Source of the DNA: Chloroflexota bacterium
GTDB taxonomy: Bacteria; Chloroflexota; Limnocylindria; Limnocylindrales; CSP1-4
Assembly (NCBI GenBank): GCA_017881905.1
Contig: JADGQI010000057.1
Span: 1 to 41,003, forward strand
Direction of reading: 5' to 3'
DNA length: 41,003 nucleotides
In this document: piece by piece, positions 10,222 through 21,132 of the stretch
Layout: every line of letters begins with the position of its first letter
Numbering within the stretch: the stretch's first letter is position 1
The notes under the pieces: generated by a model
Told to the model about the DNA's origin: nothing
Database searches by the model: none
Seen by the model: the letters and a program-made list of their open reading frames with translations, nothing else
Translations under genes and position numbers: made by a program

Positions 10222-11001
10222 ATGGTGCACGACGAGTCGGGTGGGGCGGCCCCGGGGTCTGCCGACCCGGGCACTGCGGGGCAGCCCACCGCGAGCCCGT
10301 CCCCGCCACCCTCGAGCTCGTCCTCTCCGAACCAGCCGTCTCCAGCGTGGGCGATCCCCGCCCCGGCGAAGGTCGAGATCGCACCCGGACTGGTGCTCGC
10401 GTCGACCGGGCGGCGGGTCGTGGCGTGGATGATCGACGGCTTCATCACGTCGTTCGTCGCCTACATGCTGTGGACCCTGTTCCTCATCGTCACCGGCGTG
10501 AGCGCGATCACGGACTTCAGTGCCGTCGTGCTGGGGGTCACGATCACGGCGGTGAGCTTCGTCTACTTCGTCGGTGGGTGGCGGACCACGGCGCAGGCGA
10601 CGGTCGGGATGCGCCTGCTCAAGCTCCAGATCGGCAACGCCTTCGACGGCCGGAAGCTGACGCTCGACCAGGGGACCCGACGCTGGATCGCCCTGGGCTT
10701 CCCCCTGAGTCTGTTCGCCGCCTTGCCGGTCATCGGCTCCGTCGCGGCCCTGGCCGATGTCGTCCTCGAGATCGTCCTGCTCGTGACCACGGTGCGCAGT
10801 CCGACCAAGCAGGGGCTCCACGATCGGTACGCGAACAGCGCGATGGTCGAACCGACCGGCGCGGGTCTCGGCGCCCTGGCCGGCTGCCTCCTCGCCCTGG
10901 TCATCGTGGTCTTCATCTCGACGGTCGGGATCGTCGCGCTGCTCTTCCTCGGCGGTCAGATCAGCACGATCCTCAGCGCGACCGGCTCCCCGGCACCCTA
11001 G
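10222..11001 (+). CDS. RDD family membrane protein
   Basis: ASTGRRVVAWMIDGFITS...TVGMRLLKLQIGN...TKQGLHDRYANSAMV; ATG at 10222 after gagggagga. Confidence 0.85.
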   Translation: MVHDESGGAAPGSADPGTAGQPTASPSPPPSSSSSPNQPSPAWAIPAPAKVEIAPGLVLASTGRRVVAWMIDGFITSFVAYMLWTLFLIVTGVSAITDFSAVVLGVTITAVSFVYFVGGWRTTAQATVGMRLLKLQIGNAFDGRKLTLDQGTRRWIALGFPLSLFAALPVIGSVAALADVVLEIVLLVTTVRSPTKQGLHDRYANSAMVEPTGAGLGALAGCLLALVIVVFISTVGIVALLFLGGQISTILSATGSPAP

Positions 11002-11065
11002 CCAGGACAGGACCGCGGGTCCGGCCCGGGCGAGCGAACGTCCGGCCGATGCATCCTTAGGCACC

Positions 11066-12634
11066 GTGAGTGACGCCCTGCTCGATCCCGTGACCGCCGA
11101 TCCCGCCGACGAGGTCCCATCGGAACGACGATCCACGCCGGCTGCGGCTCAGCTCGGTGAGATCCCGATGGACGGGCCGAGCGACGACCCCGTGACCGAC
11201 CTCGCCGAGGTCGGCGGGCTGTTCTCGCCGGGGCGCCGCGCGCTCACGACCGGCCTGGTGATGACGATCACGCTGGTCGCCTTCGAAGCCCTGGCCATCG
11301 CGACGATCATGCCGCTGGTGGTGCGGGACCTCGGCGGCCTCGACCTGTACGGCTGGGTCTTCTCGGCGTTCTTCCTGGGGGACCTCATCGGAATCGTCGT
11401 GGTCGGTGGGCTGATCGACCGCGGCGGACTCGTCCGCCCGCTCGCGGCCGGGCTCGGGCTGTTCTCGATCGGCCTGATCATCGGGGGGCTGGCGCCGTCG
11501 ATGGGCGTCCTCGTCTTCGGTCGGTTCCTCCAGGGGCTCGGGGCGGGGGCGATCCCACCGACGGCGTACGTCGTGATCGGCCGCTCGTACCCGGACGAGC
11601 TCCGGCCGCGGATGTTCGCGACGCTGTCCACGGCCTGGGTGCTGCCCGGTCTCATCGGCCCGGCGATCGCCGGCGCGGTCGCCCAGCTGACGATCTGGCG
11701 GGTGGTCTTCCTCGGGCTCTTGCCGCTGATCGTGATCGCCGGTGCGATCACCCTGCCGGCGATCCGGGCGGCCGTCCCGCCGCGCCCGTCCGGCGCTGAC
11801 GGCGGCGACCGACCGGACGCGATCGGCGAGGTCATGGCGATGCGCCGTCGGGTCCCGCTCGGCCTGGTGCTGACCGCCGGCGCCGGGATCCTCGTCGTCG
11901 GGTTGACGGCGGGCACGCTCGTCCTGAGCGTCCCACTGGCGCTGATCGGTCTGGCCCTCGTCGTCCCATCGTTCCGCCGGCTGACCCCGACCGGGACGCT
12001 CCGGGCGGCTCGCGGGCTGCCGGCCGCCGTCCTCCTTCGCGGCATCCTCACGTTCGCCTTCTTCTGCGCCGATGCATACGTCCCGCTGGCGCTCCAGGAA
12101 TGGCGGGGACTCGGTCCCGCCGTGGCCGGGATCGCCCTGACCGGTGCCACCCTGTCGTGGACTGCCGGCGCGTGGATCCAGGCCCGGCGGATCGAGACCT
12201 GGGGAGTCCCGCGGCTCGTCCGGAGCGGGTTCACGGTCGTCGTCGTGGGGATCGCCGCCTTCGGGCTCGTCCTGTCGCCGGCGGTCCCGGTGGCCGTCGG
12301 GATCGTGGCCTGGACCATCGCCGGGCTCGGGATGGGCCTGTCGTATTCGCCGTTGTCGCTGACGGTCCTGCGCGAGGCGACACCCGGCGCGGAGGGCGCG
12401 GCCACGTCCGGCCTCCAGCTGAGCGACGTCCTGGGCACCGCCCTCGGGACCGGCGTCGGCGGCGCGCTGCTCGCCGCGGCGACGCGCGCCGGCCTCGAGA
12501 CCTGGGTCGGGCTGGCCGGCGCGTTCGCGGTCGGGGCGACCGTCGGGCTCGTCGGCATCGCGCTCGCGGGGCGGCTGGTCACCCACCCGTCCGACACCGC
12601 ACAGCCCTCGGGTCCGGGTCCGCGGCTGGGGTAG
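11066..12634 (+). CDS. MFS transporter (EmrB/QacA-like)
   Basis: Multiple TM helices; FEALAIATIMPLVVRDLGGLDLYGWVFSAFFLGDLIGIVVVGGLIDRGG. Confidence 0.88.
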   Translation: MSDALLDPVTADPADEVPSERRSTPAAAQLGEIPMDGPSDDPVTDLAEVGGLFSPGRRALTTGLVMTITLVAFEALAIATIMPLVVRDLGGLDLYGWVFSAFFLGDLIGIVVVGGLIDRGGLVRPLAAGLGLFSIGLIIGGLAPSMGVLVFGRFLQGLGAGAIPPTAYVVIGRSYPDELRPRMFATLSTAWVLPGLIGPAIAGAVAQLTIWRVVFLGLLPLIVIAGAITLPAIRAAVPPRPSGADGGDRPDAIGEVMAMRRRVPLGLVLTAGAGILVVGLTAGTLVLSVPLALIGLALVVPSFRRLTPTGTLRAARGLPAAVLLRGILTFAFFCADAYVPLALQEWRGLGPAVAGIALTGATLSWTAGAWIQARRIETWGVPRLVRSGFTVVVVGIAAFGLVLSPAVPVAVGIVAWTIAGLGMGLSYSPLSLTVLREATPGAEGAATSGLQLSDVLGTALGTGVGGALLAAATRAGLETWVGLAGAFAVGATVGLVGIALAGRLVTHPSDTAQPSGPGPRLG

Positions 12635-12676
12635 ACTTCGCGTGCCATCCGAGGCCGCCCAAGGAGCCCCTTTCGC

Positions 12677-13204
12677 ATGACCGCGACCGCCGAGGACCTG
12701 CGCGCCAAGATCCGCGAGATCCCGGACTTCCCCAAGCCCGGGATCCTGTTCTACGACATCACCACGCTGCTCAAGGATGCCGCGGCCTACCGCTCCGCCA
12801 TCGACCTGATGCTGGCGCCGTATCGCGACGACAAGATCGACCTCGTCGTCGGGATGGAATCGCGCGGGTTCATCTTCAGCGCCCCGATGGCGTACCTGCT
12901 CGGGGCCGGGCTCGTCCCGGTCCGCAAGCTGGGCAAGCTGCCGGCGGAGACGATCACCGTCGAGTACGCGCTCGAGTACGGATCGAACACGCTCGAGATC
13001 CACCGCGACGCGATCCAGCCCGGTCAGCGCGTCCTCATCGTCGACGACCTGCTGGCGACCGGTGGCACGGTCCACGGCACCATCGAGCTCGTCGAGCGGC
13101 TCCAGGGTGAGGTCGTCGGGGTCGGCTTCCTCGTCGAGCTCGACTCCCTCAAGGGCCGCGACCGCCTCCAGGGTCACCGCGTCGAGAGCGTCATCCGGTA
13201 CTGA
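12677..13204 (+). CDS. apt: Adenine phosphoribosyltransferase
   Basis: IREIPDFPKPGILFYDITTLLKD...GMESRGFIF...VLIVDDLLATGGT. Confidence 0.97.
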   Translation: MTATAEDLRAKIREIPDFPKPGILFYDITTLLKDAAAYRSAIDLMLAPYRDDKIDLVVGMESRGFIFSAPMAYLLGAGLVPVRKLGKLPAETITVEYALEYGSNTLEIHRDAIQPGQRVLIVDDLLATGGTVHGTIELVERLQGEVVGVGFLVELDSLKGRDRLQGHRVESVIRY

Positions 13205-13212
13205 GTCGGAGG

Positions 13213-14610
13213 ATGGTCGAGGGCGCACAGGACGAGCCGGTGGATGGGCCGGAGACGGCCGCGCCCGCCGATGTCGACCTCGCCCGACGACGCTTCTTCC
13301 GGCAATTCGCCGCCGACGCGTTCCAGGCCGCCGCGACGGTCGTCGGCGCGGCCAACGCCATCCAGCAGACGTCCATCCAGGCGGCCAGCGCGATCCTCGA
13401 TCCCGAGGCCGGGGCGAAGGCGATGGCGGCCGCGGCGAGCCCGGCGACGGCCGAGCCGGTCGCCCCGACCGGCTTCCGGACCGCGTTCCGGCTCGACGGT
13501 GAGCGGCTGATCCTGGTCGACCAGCGGTCCCTGCCCGGTCGGCTGAACGAGATCGAGTGCCGGACCGGGGCGGACGTGGCGTGGTCGATCCGCGAGATGG
13601 TCATCCGCGGCGCCCCGGCCATCGGCCAGGCCGCAGCCTACGGGATGGCGCTGACCGCGGGTCGAGCGATCGCCCTCCAGCCGACGGTCCGGCGCGCGAC
13701 GATCCGCGCGACCGGCACCTCGCTGCGCAGCGCTCGACCCACCGCGGTCAACCTCGGTTGGGCCGTCGACCGGATGATGGCCGCCATGGAAGCGGTGGGG
13801 CTGCGCGACGAGGACGAGGACGGGGCCGCCATCGCCGACGCCATGTGGGCCGAGGCCAACGCGATCTGCGCCGAGGCGACCCGCGACCATGGCCTGCTGG
13901 CCGAGCACGGGCTCGCCAGCCTGCCGGCCCCGCTCGACCGGCCGCTGCGTCTGCTTACCCACTGCAATACCGGACCGCTCGCCTGCGGCCAGTTCGGGAC
14001 GGCGCTCGGGATCGTCCAGGCCGCCGTCCACGCCGGCCGCGAGGTCCACGTGCACGTCGACGAGACGCGGCCCTACCTCCAGGGCGCCCGCCTGACCGCC
14101 TGGGAGCTCGAGCAGGCCGGCGTCCCCTATACGCTCATCGCCGACTCGGCGGCCGGTGCGCTCCTGGCGACCGGCACGATCGACGCCGTCCTCGTCGGAG
14201 CGGACCGGGTCGCGGCCAACGGTGACACGGCCAACAAGGTCGGGACGTATCCGTTGGCGGCCCTGGCCGCGCGACACCGCGTCCCGTTCTTCGTCTGCGC
14301 ACCGATCAACTCGGTCGACCGCGCGACGCCGGACGGCGCGTCGATCGAGATCGAGGAGCGGTCGGCGTCCGAGGTCCTCGAGTTCGGCGGTGTCCGGGTC
14401 GCACCGCCCGGTGCGACCGTCTGGAACCCGTCGTTCGACGTGACCCCGGCCGACCTCATCTCGGCGATCGTCACCGAGGAGGGCGTCCTCGTCGCGCCGT
14501 TCGGGCCGGCGCTCGAGCGAGCGGTCGCGGCCCGCCACGCCCGACCGCCGATCGTCGCGGGGACGGCCGCCCCGAACCCGGCCCGCGTCGCCGCGGCGGT
14601 CGCCGGCTGA
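13213..14610 (+). CDS. mtnA: S-methyl-5-thioribose-1-phosphate isomerase with about 85-aa N-terminal extension
   Basis: ECRTGADVAWSIREMVIRGAPAIGQAAAYGMAL, LTHCNTGPLACGQFGTALG, VLVGADRVAANGDTANKVGTYPLA. Confidence 0.92.
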   Translation: MVEGAQDEPVDGPETAAPADVDLARRRFFRQFAADAFQAAATVVGAANAIQQTSIQAASAILDPEAGAKAMAAAASPATAEPVAPTGFRTAFRLDGERLILVDQRSLPGRLNEIECRTGADVAWSIREMVIRGAPAIGQAAAYGMALTAGRAIALQPTVRRATIRATGTSLRSARPTAVNLGWAVDRMMAAMEAVGLRDEDEDGAAIADAMWAEANAICAEATRDHGLLAEHGLASLPAPLDRPLRLLTHCNTGPLACGQFGTALGIVQAAVHAGREVHVHVDETRPYLQGARLTAWELEQAGVPYTLIADSAAGALLATGTIDAVLVGADRVAANGDTANKVGTYPLAALAARHRVPFFVCAPINSVDRATPDGASIEIEERSASEVLEFGGVRVAPPGATVWNPSFDVTPADLISAIVTEEGVLVAPFGPALERAVAARHARPPIVAGTAAPNPARVAAAVAG

Positions 14611-15482
14611 TGGCCACCGTGGCGATCCGCGGCCAGCGGGACGCGACCGTCGCTCGGACGACGACCGACCGTTCGCTCCTGCGCGGCTTCCTCGAGCGGG
14701 ACCGGCTGTTCGCCGCCTATGCGATCTGCGACCTTGACGAGCGCGAGTTCGGCAAGACCCGCTGGGGCGGGGCGTTCGATGGCGACGAGCTCGTGGCCGT
14801 CGCCCTCGAGTACGCCGGCCTGTCCCCGCAGCCGCTGTTCGTGATGGGCCGGACGGACGGGATCGCCACGATCCTGCGCGACGTCATCAAGCCGCGCGCG
14901 GCCTACGTCGCGACGCTCGGTGCCGGCCTGCCCGCCGTCGCGACGCAGTACCGCGTCGATCCCGGCCCGCTGATGGTCCGGATGTGGGTCGACCGGTCGA
15001 CCTTCCGGCCCTACCCGGCGGACGTCCGTCGGCTGCTGCCGGTCGAGGTCAGCGACCTCAACCGGCTCTACCAGCTCGGGTTCGCCTCGTGGCTGCCCTC
15101 ATCGACGATCGCCGACGGTGTCTACTACGGGATGCGCGTCGGCGGCCGGCTGGTGTCCGCCGCCGGGACCCACGTGATCAGCCAGGACGCCCGGCTGGCG
15201 GTCGTCGGCAACGTGCTGACCCAGACCGATTACCGCGGTCGCGGCTTCGCGACGGCGACCACCGGGGCCGTCACGGCCGACCTCCTGCGCACGTGCGACC
15301 AGGTCGTGCTCAACGTCCGGTCCGACAACCCGCCGGCGCTCCAGGCGTATCGCCGGCTCGGCTACCAGGAGCACGTCCGCTTCGAGGAGCGGCTCGTCCA
15401 TCGCCTCGGCTCACCGTGGCCGGGCATCCCCGGCCCGCTTCGCCGCTTCCTGTCGTCCACCAAGGAGAACCCGCCCCGATGA
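14610..15482 (+). CDS. GNAT family N-acetyltransferase
   Basis: [65 protein letters not shown]. Confidence 0.88.
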   Translation: MATVAIRGQRDATVARTTTDRSLLRGFLERDRLFAAYAICDLDEREFGKTRWGGAFDGDELVAVALEYAGLSPQPLFVMGRTDGIATILRDVIKPRAAYVATLGAGLPAVATQYRVDPGPLMVRMWVDRSTFRPYPADVRRLLPVEVSDLNRLYQLGFASWLPSSTIADGVYYGMRVGGRLVSAAGTHVISQDARLAVVGNVLTQTDYRGRGFATATTGAVTADLLRTCDQVVLNVRSDNPPALQAYRRLGYQEHVRFEERLVHRLGSPWPGIPGPLRRFLSSTKENPPR

Positions 15483-16756
15483 CCGCGACCACCAGCCTGC
15501 CGCCGCACGACGTGACCGATCTCGGCCTGGCCGACGAAGGCGTCCGCCGGATCGAGTGGGCCGAGCGGGAGATGCCCGTCCTGCGCCTGATCCGCGAGCG
15601 GTTCGAACGCGAACGCCCGCTCGAGGGACTCCGGATCGGGGCATGCCTCCACGTCACGACCGAGACGGCCAACCTGATGCGGACACTCAAGGCCGGCGGG
15701 GCGGACGTCGTCATCGCGGCGTCGAACCCGCTGTCGACCAAGGACGACGTCGCGGCCGCGCTCGTCTCGGCCTATGGGATCGCCTGCTATGCCCGGCGCG
15801 GCGAGGATCGCGACACGTACTACGCGCATCTCAACGCGGTCGCCGACACGCACCCGAGCCTGACCATGGACGACGGCTGCGACCTCGTCTCGCTCCTCCA
15901 CGCCGAGCGACCCGACCAGGTCTCCGAGGTCCTGGCCGGGACGGAGGAGACCACGACCGGCGTCATCCGGCTCAAGGCGATGGCCGCCGCCGGCGCGCTG
16001 CGCTTCCCGGTCGTCGCGGTCAACGAGGCGCAGACCAAGCACCTCTTCGACAACCGCTACGGGACGGGTCAGTCGACGATCGACGGCATCCTCCGGGCGA
16101 CGAACATCCTGATCGCCGGTCGGAACGTCGTCGTGGCGGGCTACGGCTGGGTCGGCAAGGGGATCGCCTCCCGGATGGACGGCCACGGCGCCCACGTCGC
16201 GGTCGTCGAGGTGGACCCGGTCCGCGCCCTCGAGGCGCTGATGGACGGTTACCTCGTGATGACCCACACGGAAGCCGCGGCCTGGGGCCAGCTGTTCGTG
16301 ACCGCGACGGGCAACCTCAACGTCTTCCGGCGCGAGCATTTCGCCGCGATGCGGGACGGGGCGATCATGGCCAACAGCGGTCACTTCGACGCCGAGCTCG
16401 ACCTGACCGCGCTACGCGAGATGGCCGAGGGCCACGTCCGCGAGGTTCGCGACAACGTCCAGGAGTTCGACATCGGCGGGAAGAAGCTCAACCTCATCGC
16501 CGAGGGTCGGCTGGTCAACCTCGGCGCGGCCGAAGGCCACCCGGCCGCGGTCATGGACATGAGCTTCGCCAACCAGGCGCTGTCGGCCGAGTACGTCGCG
16601 CTCCACCACGCGGAGCTCGAGGATCGGGTCTACGTCGTGCCCGAGGCGATCGACGCCGAGGTGGCCCGTCTCAAGCTCGCTGCGCTCGGGATCGAGCTGG
16701 AGCCGATGACCGCAGAACAGACCGCCTACGTCGCCTCCTGGCAGCACGGGACCTGA
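15479..16756 (+). CDS. ahcY: Adenosylhomocysteinase
   Basis: [46 protein letters not shown]...[14 protein letters not shown]-type motif ([19 protein letters not shown])...[14 protein letters not shown] overlap with upstream gene. Confidence 0.96.
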   Translation: MTATTSLPPHDVTDLGLADEGVRRIEWAEREMPVLRLIRERFERERPLEGLRIGACLHVTTETANLMRTLKAGGADVVIAASNPLSTKDDVAAALVSAYGIACYARRGEDRDTYYAHLNAVADTHPSLTMDDGCDLVSLLHAERPDQVSEVLAGTEETTTGVIRLKAMAAAGALRFPVVAVNEAQTKHLFDNRYGTGQSTIDGILRATNILIAGRNVVVAGYGWVGKGIASRMDGHGAHVAVVEVDPVRALEALMDGYLVMTHTEAAAWGQLFVTATGNLNVFRREHFAAMRDGAIMANSGHFDAELDLTALREMAEGHVREVRDNVQEFDIGGKKLNLIAEGRLVNLGAAEGHPAAVMDMSFANQALSAEYVALHHAELEDRVYVVPEAIDAEVARLKLAALGIELEPMTAEQTAYVASWQHGT

Positions 16757-16765
16757 CCCGGGCCG

Positions 16766-17371
16766 GTGGTGCTCTCGGGAGCCGCGATCCTCGACATCGC
16801 GGTCAAGGTCATCGCGATCGTGATGGTCGTCGTGCCGCTGTTCGACCCGGCCGCCTCGCAGTTCATGGGCAAGGCGCTCGCGCTGCGGACGATCGCGGCG
16901 CCGCTGTTCGTCCTGGCCATCCCGGCGATCTGGCTCGTTCGCCGGCGCCCCGTGCCCTACCCGTACCTCGCCGACATCATGCTGGTCATGCCGATCGTCC
17001 TTGACGCCGCGGGCAACGGGTTCGGCTGGTTCGTCGGCACGCCGTTGGAGCTCGCCCCGCACTTCCTCGGCTGGCTCAGCCTGGCCGTTGCGTTCGGCCT
17101 CGCGGTCGCGCCGGTGATCGAAGAGCGCTGGGTCGCCTTCGGCCTCGTCGTCGGCTTCGGGGCGATCGTCGACGTCGTCTGGGAGATCGGCGAGTTCACC
17201 CTCGCCCGGACCGCTGGTTCCGGGATCCGGCTCGGCTACACCGACACCATGCGCGACCTCGGTGTGTCGCTGTCCGGCGCGGTCGTCGGCGGCATCCTGG
17301 TCGTGACCGTCCTGTGGCCCCGGGCAGGGACGCCGCGGGCGCTGTTCGGCTGGTCGCCGGCCCCCGACTGA
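16766..17371 (+). CDS. Multi-pass membrane protein, YjdF/DUF2238-like
   Basis: About six hydrophobic helices; family guess from DVVWEIGEFTLA...YTDTMRDLGVSLSGAVVG. Confidence 0.6.
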   Translation: MVLSGAAILDIAVKVIAIVMVVVPLFDPAASQFMGKALALRTIAAPLFVLAIPAIWLVRRRPVPYPYLADIMLVMPIVLDAAGNGFGWFVGTPLELAPHFLGWLSLAVAFGLAVAPVIEERWVAFGLVVGFGAIVDVVWEIGEFTLARTAGSGIRLGYTDTMRDLGVSLSGAVVGGILVVTVLWPRAGTPRALFGWSPAPD

Positions 17372-17382
17372 CGAACGACGCC

Positions 17383-18957
17383 ATGGACCCGACCGCAGCC
17401 ATCGAGCTCGTCCTCCTGCTGCTCGTCATCGCGACGGGGCTCGCCTTCGTCGCCCGGCGGATCGGGGTCGCCTACCCCATCGTGCTCGTCCTCGGGGGGC
17501 TGGCGCTCGGGCTGCTCCTGGCCAGACTGCCGGAGCCGCCGTCGGTCGAGCTCCCGCCGAGCCTCGTGTTCCTGCTGTTCCTGCCACCGATCCTGTTCGC
17601 CGCGGCCTACTTCACGCCGATCCGCGACTTCAAGGCGAATCTCCGACCGATCGGCCTGCTGGCGGTCGGGCTGGTCGTGTTCTCGACGCTCGTGGTCGGC
17701 GGCGTCGCGCTGCTGCTGATGCCCGAGCTCGGCGTGGCCGCGTTCGCGCTCGGGGCGATCGTCGCACCGCCCGACGCGGTGGCGGCGACGGCGATCTTCC
17801 GGCGGCTGGGTGTCGCGCCGCGGATCGTGACGATCCTCGAGGGTGAGAGCCTGATCAACGACGCGAGTGCGCTCATCCTCTATCGCGCCGCGCTCGTCGC
17901 GATCGCCGGGACGTTCTCGATCGCCGGCGCCGGCGCCGAGTTCATCTACGTGGCGGCCGTCGGGATCGCCGTCGGCGCCGTCGTCGGGCTCGGGCTGGCC
18001 TGGGTCTGGCGTCGGGTCAGCGACCCGACCCTCGAGCTCGTGATCTCCCTGCTCGTCCCGTTCGCGGCGTACCTGCCCGCCGAGGCGGTCCACGCCAGCG
18101 GCGTCCTGGCGGTGGTCACCGCCGGGATCATCGCCGGGCAGCGGGCGGCCCGGGTGCTGTCGCCCAACGCCAGGCTGATGGGCGCCGGTGTGTGGTCGGT
18201 CGTCCTGTTCATGATCAACGGCTTCGCCTTCCTGCTCATCGGCGTCCAGCTCCCGTCGATCCTCGATGCCTTGAGCGCCTATCCGGCGTCGGAGCTCATC
18301 GGGCTGGGCGTCGCGATCAGCCTGACCGTGATCGTCGCGCGGATCGCCTGGGTCTTCCCGGCCACCTACATCCCGCGCTGGGTGAGTGCCAGGATCCGGA
18401 CGCGCGACCCGCTGCCGCCGATCGGGGCCGTCTTCGTGATCTCATGGGCGGGCATGCGCGGCGTGGTCTCGCTGGCCGCGGCGCTGTCGCTGCCGCTCGA
18501 CGTCCCGGATCGCCCGCTGCTGATCTACCTGACCCTGTGCGTCATCCTGGCCACGCTCGTCGGCCAGGGACTGACCCTGCCGTGGGTGGTCCGTCGCCTC
18601 GGGGTCGTGGCCGGGTCGAGCCGGGAGGTCGAGGAGCGGATCGCGCGCACGGCCGCGACCGACGCCGCCCGAGAACGGCTCGACGGTCTCGCGATGGAGT
18701 ATCCAGACCACCTCGAGCTCGTCGACAACCTCCGGGCCGAGCTCGAGCACGAGGCGGCCCACGCGGCCGGAGAAGCCGACGGCGACCTCGATGCCGAGGA
18801 GCGCGAGCGCCTCGAGCACCAGGAGATCCGCCTGGCCCTCGTGGCGGCGCAGCGCGAGGCGGTCATCCGGCTCCGCGACGATGGCGCGATCGGCGACGAC
18901 GCGCTCCGGACGATCGAGCGCGAGCTGGACCTCGAGGCCGTCCGCGCCGGGGCCTGA
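17383..18957 (+). CDS. Na+/H+ antiporter (CPA1/NhaP-type)
   Basis: [18 protein letters not shown]...[20 protein letters not shown]...[19 protein letters not shown]. Confidence 0.92.
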   Translation: MDPTAAIELVLLLLVIATGLAFVARRIGVAYPIVLVLGGLALGLLLARLPEPPSVELPPSLVFLLFLPPILFAAAYFTPIRDFKANLRPIGLLAVGLVVFSTLVVGGVALLLMPELGVAAFALGAIVAPPDAVAATAIFRRLGVAPRIVTILEGESLINDASALILYRAALVAIAGTFSIAGAGAEFIYVAAVGIAVGAVVGLGLAWVWRRVSDPTLELVISLLVPFAAYLPAEAVHASGVLAVVTAGIIAGQRAARVLSPNARLMGAGVWSVVLFMINGFAFLLIGVQLPSILDALSAYPASELIGLGVAISLTVIVARIAWVFPATYIPRWVSARIRTRDPLPPIGAVFVISWAGMRGVVSLAAALSLPLDVPDRPLLIYLTLCVILATLVGQGLTLPWVVRRLGVVAGSSREVEERIARTAATDAARERLDGLAMEYPDHLELVDNLRAELEHEAAHAAGEADGDLDAEERERLEHQEIRLALVAAQREAVIRLRDDGAIGDDALRTIERELDLEAVRAGA

Positions 18958-19035
18958 CCAGGCGTCGCCGGACGGCTCCGGTCGTCAGGAGGCACGCCCG
19001 ATCACCTCGCCCGCCGGACCCGCGAAGGGTCGTGC

Positions 19036-19041
19036 TAGGCT
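19036..19041 (+). promoter_or_regulatory. Predicted -10 box TAGGCT upstream of metK
   Basis: 8 nt between the box and ATG at 19050; no evident -35. Confidence 0.45.
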
Positions 19042-19049
19042 TCCCGGCG

Positions 19050-20276
19050 ATGAGCATCGTCGACGCCGCCCAGTACCTGTTCACGTCCGAATCGGTCACC
19101 GAAGGCCACCCGGACAAGATGTGCGACCAGATCTCCGACGCCATCCTCGATGCGATCATCCGCGAGGATCCGGACGCCCGCGTCGCGTGCGAGACGGCCA
19201 CCACGACCGGTCTGGTCATGGTCCTCGGCGAGATCAGCACGACGACCTACGTCGACTTCCAGTCGATCGTCCGCGACACCGTCCGGGACATCGGCTACAC
19301 CCGCGCCGACTATGGCTTCGACTACCTGACCTGCGGCACGCTCGTGTCGGTCAAGGAGCAGTCGCCGGACATCGCCCTGGGCGTCGATTCGGCGCTCGAG
19401 GTCCGCGACGACGCCGCACCCGCGTTCGAGCTCGGCGCCGGCGACCAGGGGATGATGTTCGGGTTCGCCTGCCGCGAGACCCCCGAGCTGATGCCCCTGC
19501 CGATCGCCCTCGCCCACCGGATGGCTCGCCGCCTGGCCGAGGCCCGCAAGAGCGGCCAGCTGACGGGGCTGCGTCCGGATGGCAAGACCCAGGTCACGGT
19601 CGAGTACGAGCGCGGTATCCCGAAACGCGTCCGGACCGTCGTCGTGTCGACCCAGCACGATCCCGACGTGCGGGTGGAACGCCTGCGCGCCGATATCGCT
19701 GAGGCGGTCATCCTGCCGGTCATCCCGCGCGAGCTGCGCGTCGACGACCCGGTGATGCACGTCAACCCGACCGGCCGGTTCGTGACCGGTGGGCCGATGG
19801 GCGATGCGGGCCTGACCGGACGCAAGATCATCGTCGACAGCTACGGCGGGATGGCTCGCCACGGCGGCGGCGCGTTCAGCGGCAAGGATCCGACCAAGGT
19901 CGACCGCTCCGCGGCGTATGCGGCCCGCTGGGTGGCCAAGAACGTCGTCGCGGCGGGCCTGGCCGACCGGTTCGAGGTGGAGGTCGCCTATGGCATCGGG
20001 ATCGCCCGGCCGATCAGCCTGAGCGTCGACTCGTTCGGGACGGGCAAGATCTCGGACGACCGGATCCTCGAGATGGTCGAGCACACGTTCGACCTGCGAC
20101 CGGCCAGCATCATCGCCGCGCTCGATCTCCGCCGGCCGATCTATCGCCAGACCGCCGCGTACGGCCACTTCGGCCGGCCCGACCTCGACCTGCCGTGGGA
20201 GCGGACCGAGAAGGCCGCCGAACTGGCTGCGGAAGCCGGGCTCCCCGAGCCGGAGCCGGTCGCCGCCGCGATTTGA
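19050..20276 (+). CDS. metK: S-adenosylmethionine synthase
   Basis: [25 protein letters not shown]...[24 protein letters not shown]...[27 protein letters not shown]. Confidence 0.98.
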   Translation: MSIVDAAQYLFTSESVTEGHPDKMCDQISDAILDAIIREDPDARVACETATTTGLVMVLGEISTTTYVDFQSIVRDTVRDIGYTRADYGFDYLTCGTLVSVKEQSPDIALGVDSALEVRDDAAPAFELGAGDQGMMFGFACRETPELMPLPIALAHRMARRLAEARKSGQLTGLRPDGKTQVTVEYERGIPKRVRTVVVSTQHDPDVRVERLRADIAEAVILPVIPRELRVDDPVMHVNPTGRFVTGGPMGDAGLTGRKIIVDSYGGMARHGGGAFSGKDPTKVDRSAAYAARWVAKNVVAAGLADRFEVEVAYGIGIARPISLSVDSFGTGKISDDRILEMVEHTFDLRPASIIAALDLRRPIYRQTAAYGHFGRPDLDLPWERTEKAAELAAEAGLPEPEPVAAAI

Positions 20277-20298
20277 GCACGCTCCCGCTCGGCAGGGG

Positions 20299-21132
20299 GT
20301 GACCTCGCCGGCGATCCGCCTGGCCGGCGTCCGGCGGACCTTCGAGGCCCCGGGCGGGTCGACCCTCATCGCCCTGGACGGCGTCGATCTCGAGGTCGCT
20401 CCGAATGAGGTCGTCGCCCTCATCGGCCCGAACGGGAGCGGCAAGAGCACGCTGCTGCGGGTCATCGGCGGGTTGCTGACCGCGGACGGCGGCACGGTCG
20501 AGGTCGAGGGGCGGGCAGTGACCGGGCCCGACCCCGCCGTCGGGTTCGTCTTCCAGGAGCCGCGGCTGCTGCCGTGGCGGGATGTCCTGGCGAACGTCGC
20601 GCTCCCGCTGGAGCTCGCGGGCAAGCCGCGGCCGGAACGCGAGGCACGCGCCCACGACCTGCTGCGGCTGGTGGGGCTCGACGGGTTCGCGGCGGAACGG
20701 CCCACACGTCTGTCGGGCGGGATGCGCCAGCGCGTGGCGCTCGCCCGGGCGCTGGCGCTCGGGCCGTCGATCCTGCTGCTGGACGAACCGTTCAGCGCAC
20801 TCGACGAGCTGACCCGGGAGCGCTTCGACATCGAGCTGCTCAACCTGTGGCAGAAGACCTCGACGACGGTCGTGCTGGTGACCCACAGCATGACCGAGGC
20901 GGTCTTCCTGGCCGACCGCACCGTCGTCCTCTCGCCGCGGCCGGGACGGGTCGTCGCCACCGTGCCGTCGCCGCTCGGCCGGCCGCGCCGGCTGGCCGAC
21001 CTCGGCAGCGCCGCCACGGCCGCCGCGGCCGCCGAGGTGCGTGCCGCGCTCGGCGACATCCGCGCCATGAGCGCCGACCCCGATCCGGCTGAGCTCGCCG
21101 CGGTCCGCGCCGGCACCGAGGATGCGACGTGA
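20299..21132 (+). CDS. ABC transporter ATP-binding protein (NrtD/SsuB/TauB type)
   Basis: Walker A GPNGSGKSTLLR, signature LSGGMRQRVALARAL, Walker B ILLLDEPFSALDE; FQEPRLLPWRDV typical of the nitrate/sulfonate/THI5 importer class. Confidence 0.92.
   Translation: MTSPAIRLAGVRRTFEAPGGSTLIALDGVDLEVAPNEVVALIGPNGSGKSTLLRVIGGLLTADGGTVEVEGRAVTGPDPAVGFVFQEPRLLPWRDVLANVALPLELAGKPRPEREARAHDLLRLVGLDGFAAERPTRLSGGMRQRVALARALALGPSILLLDEPFSALDELTRERFDIELLNLWQKTSTTVVLVTHSMTEAVFLADRTVVLSPRPGRVVATVPSPLGRPRRLADLGSAATAAAAAEVRAALGDIRAMSADPDPAELAAVRAGTEDAT

Noticed and set aside
7979-10384. 801-aa minus-strand ORF opposite the mfd end and LLM genes
   Set aside because: Compositional shadow ORF; opposite strand has clear LLM oxidoreductases.
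11057-13228. 723-aa minus-strand ORF opposite MFS and apt
   Set aside because: Low-complexity D/R/Q/E-rich shadow ORF opposite known genes.
18192-19049. N-terminal extension of the metK ORF
   Set aside because: Upstream part is out-of-frame translation of the antiporter; MetK begins at ATG 19050 ([23 protein letters not shown]).
18958-19049. SAM riboswitch upstream of metK
   Set aside because: The 92-nt gap has no SAM-I/II/IV core motif that I can recognise and the -10 box sits right at the ATG.
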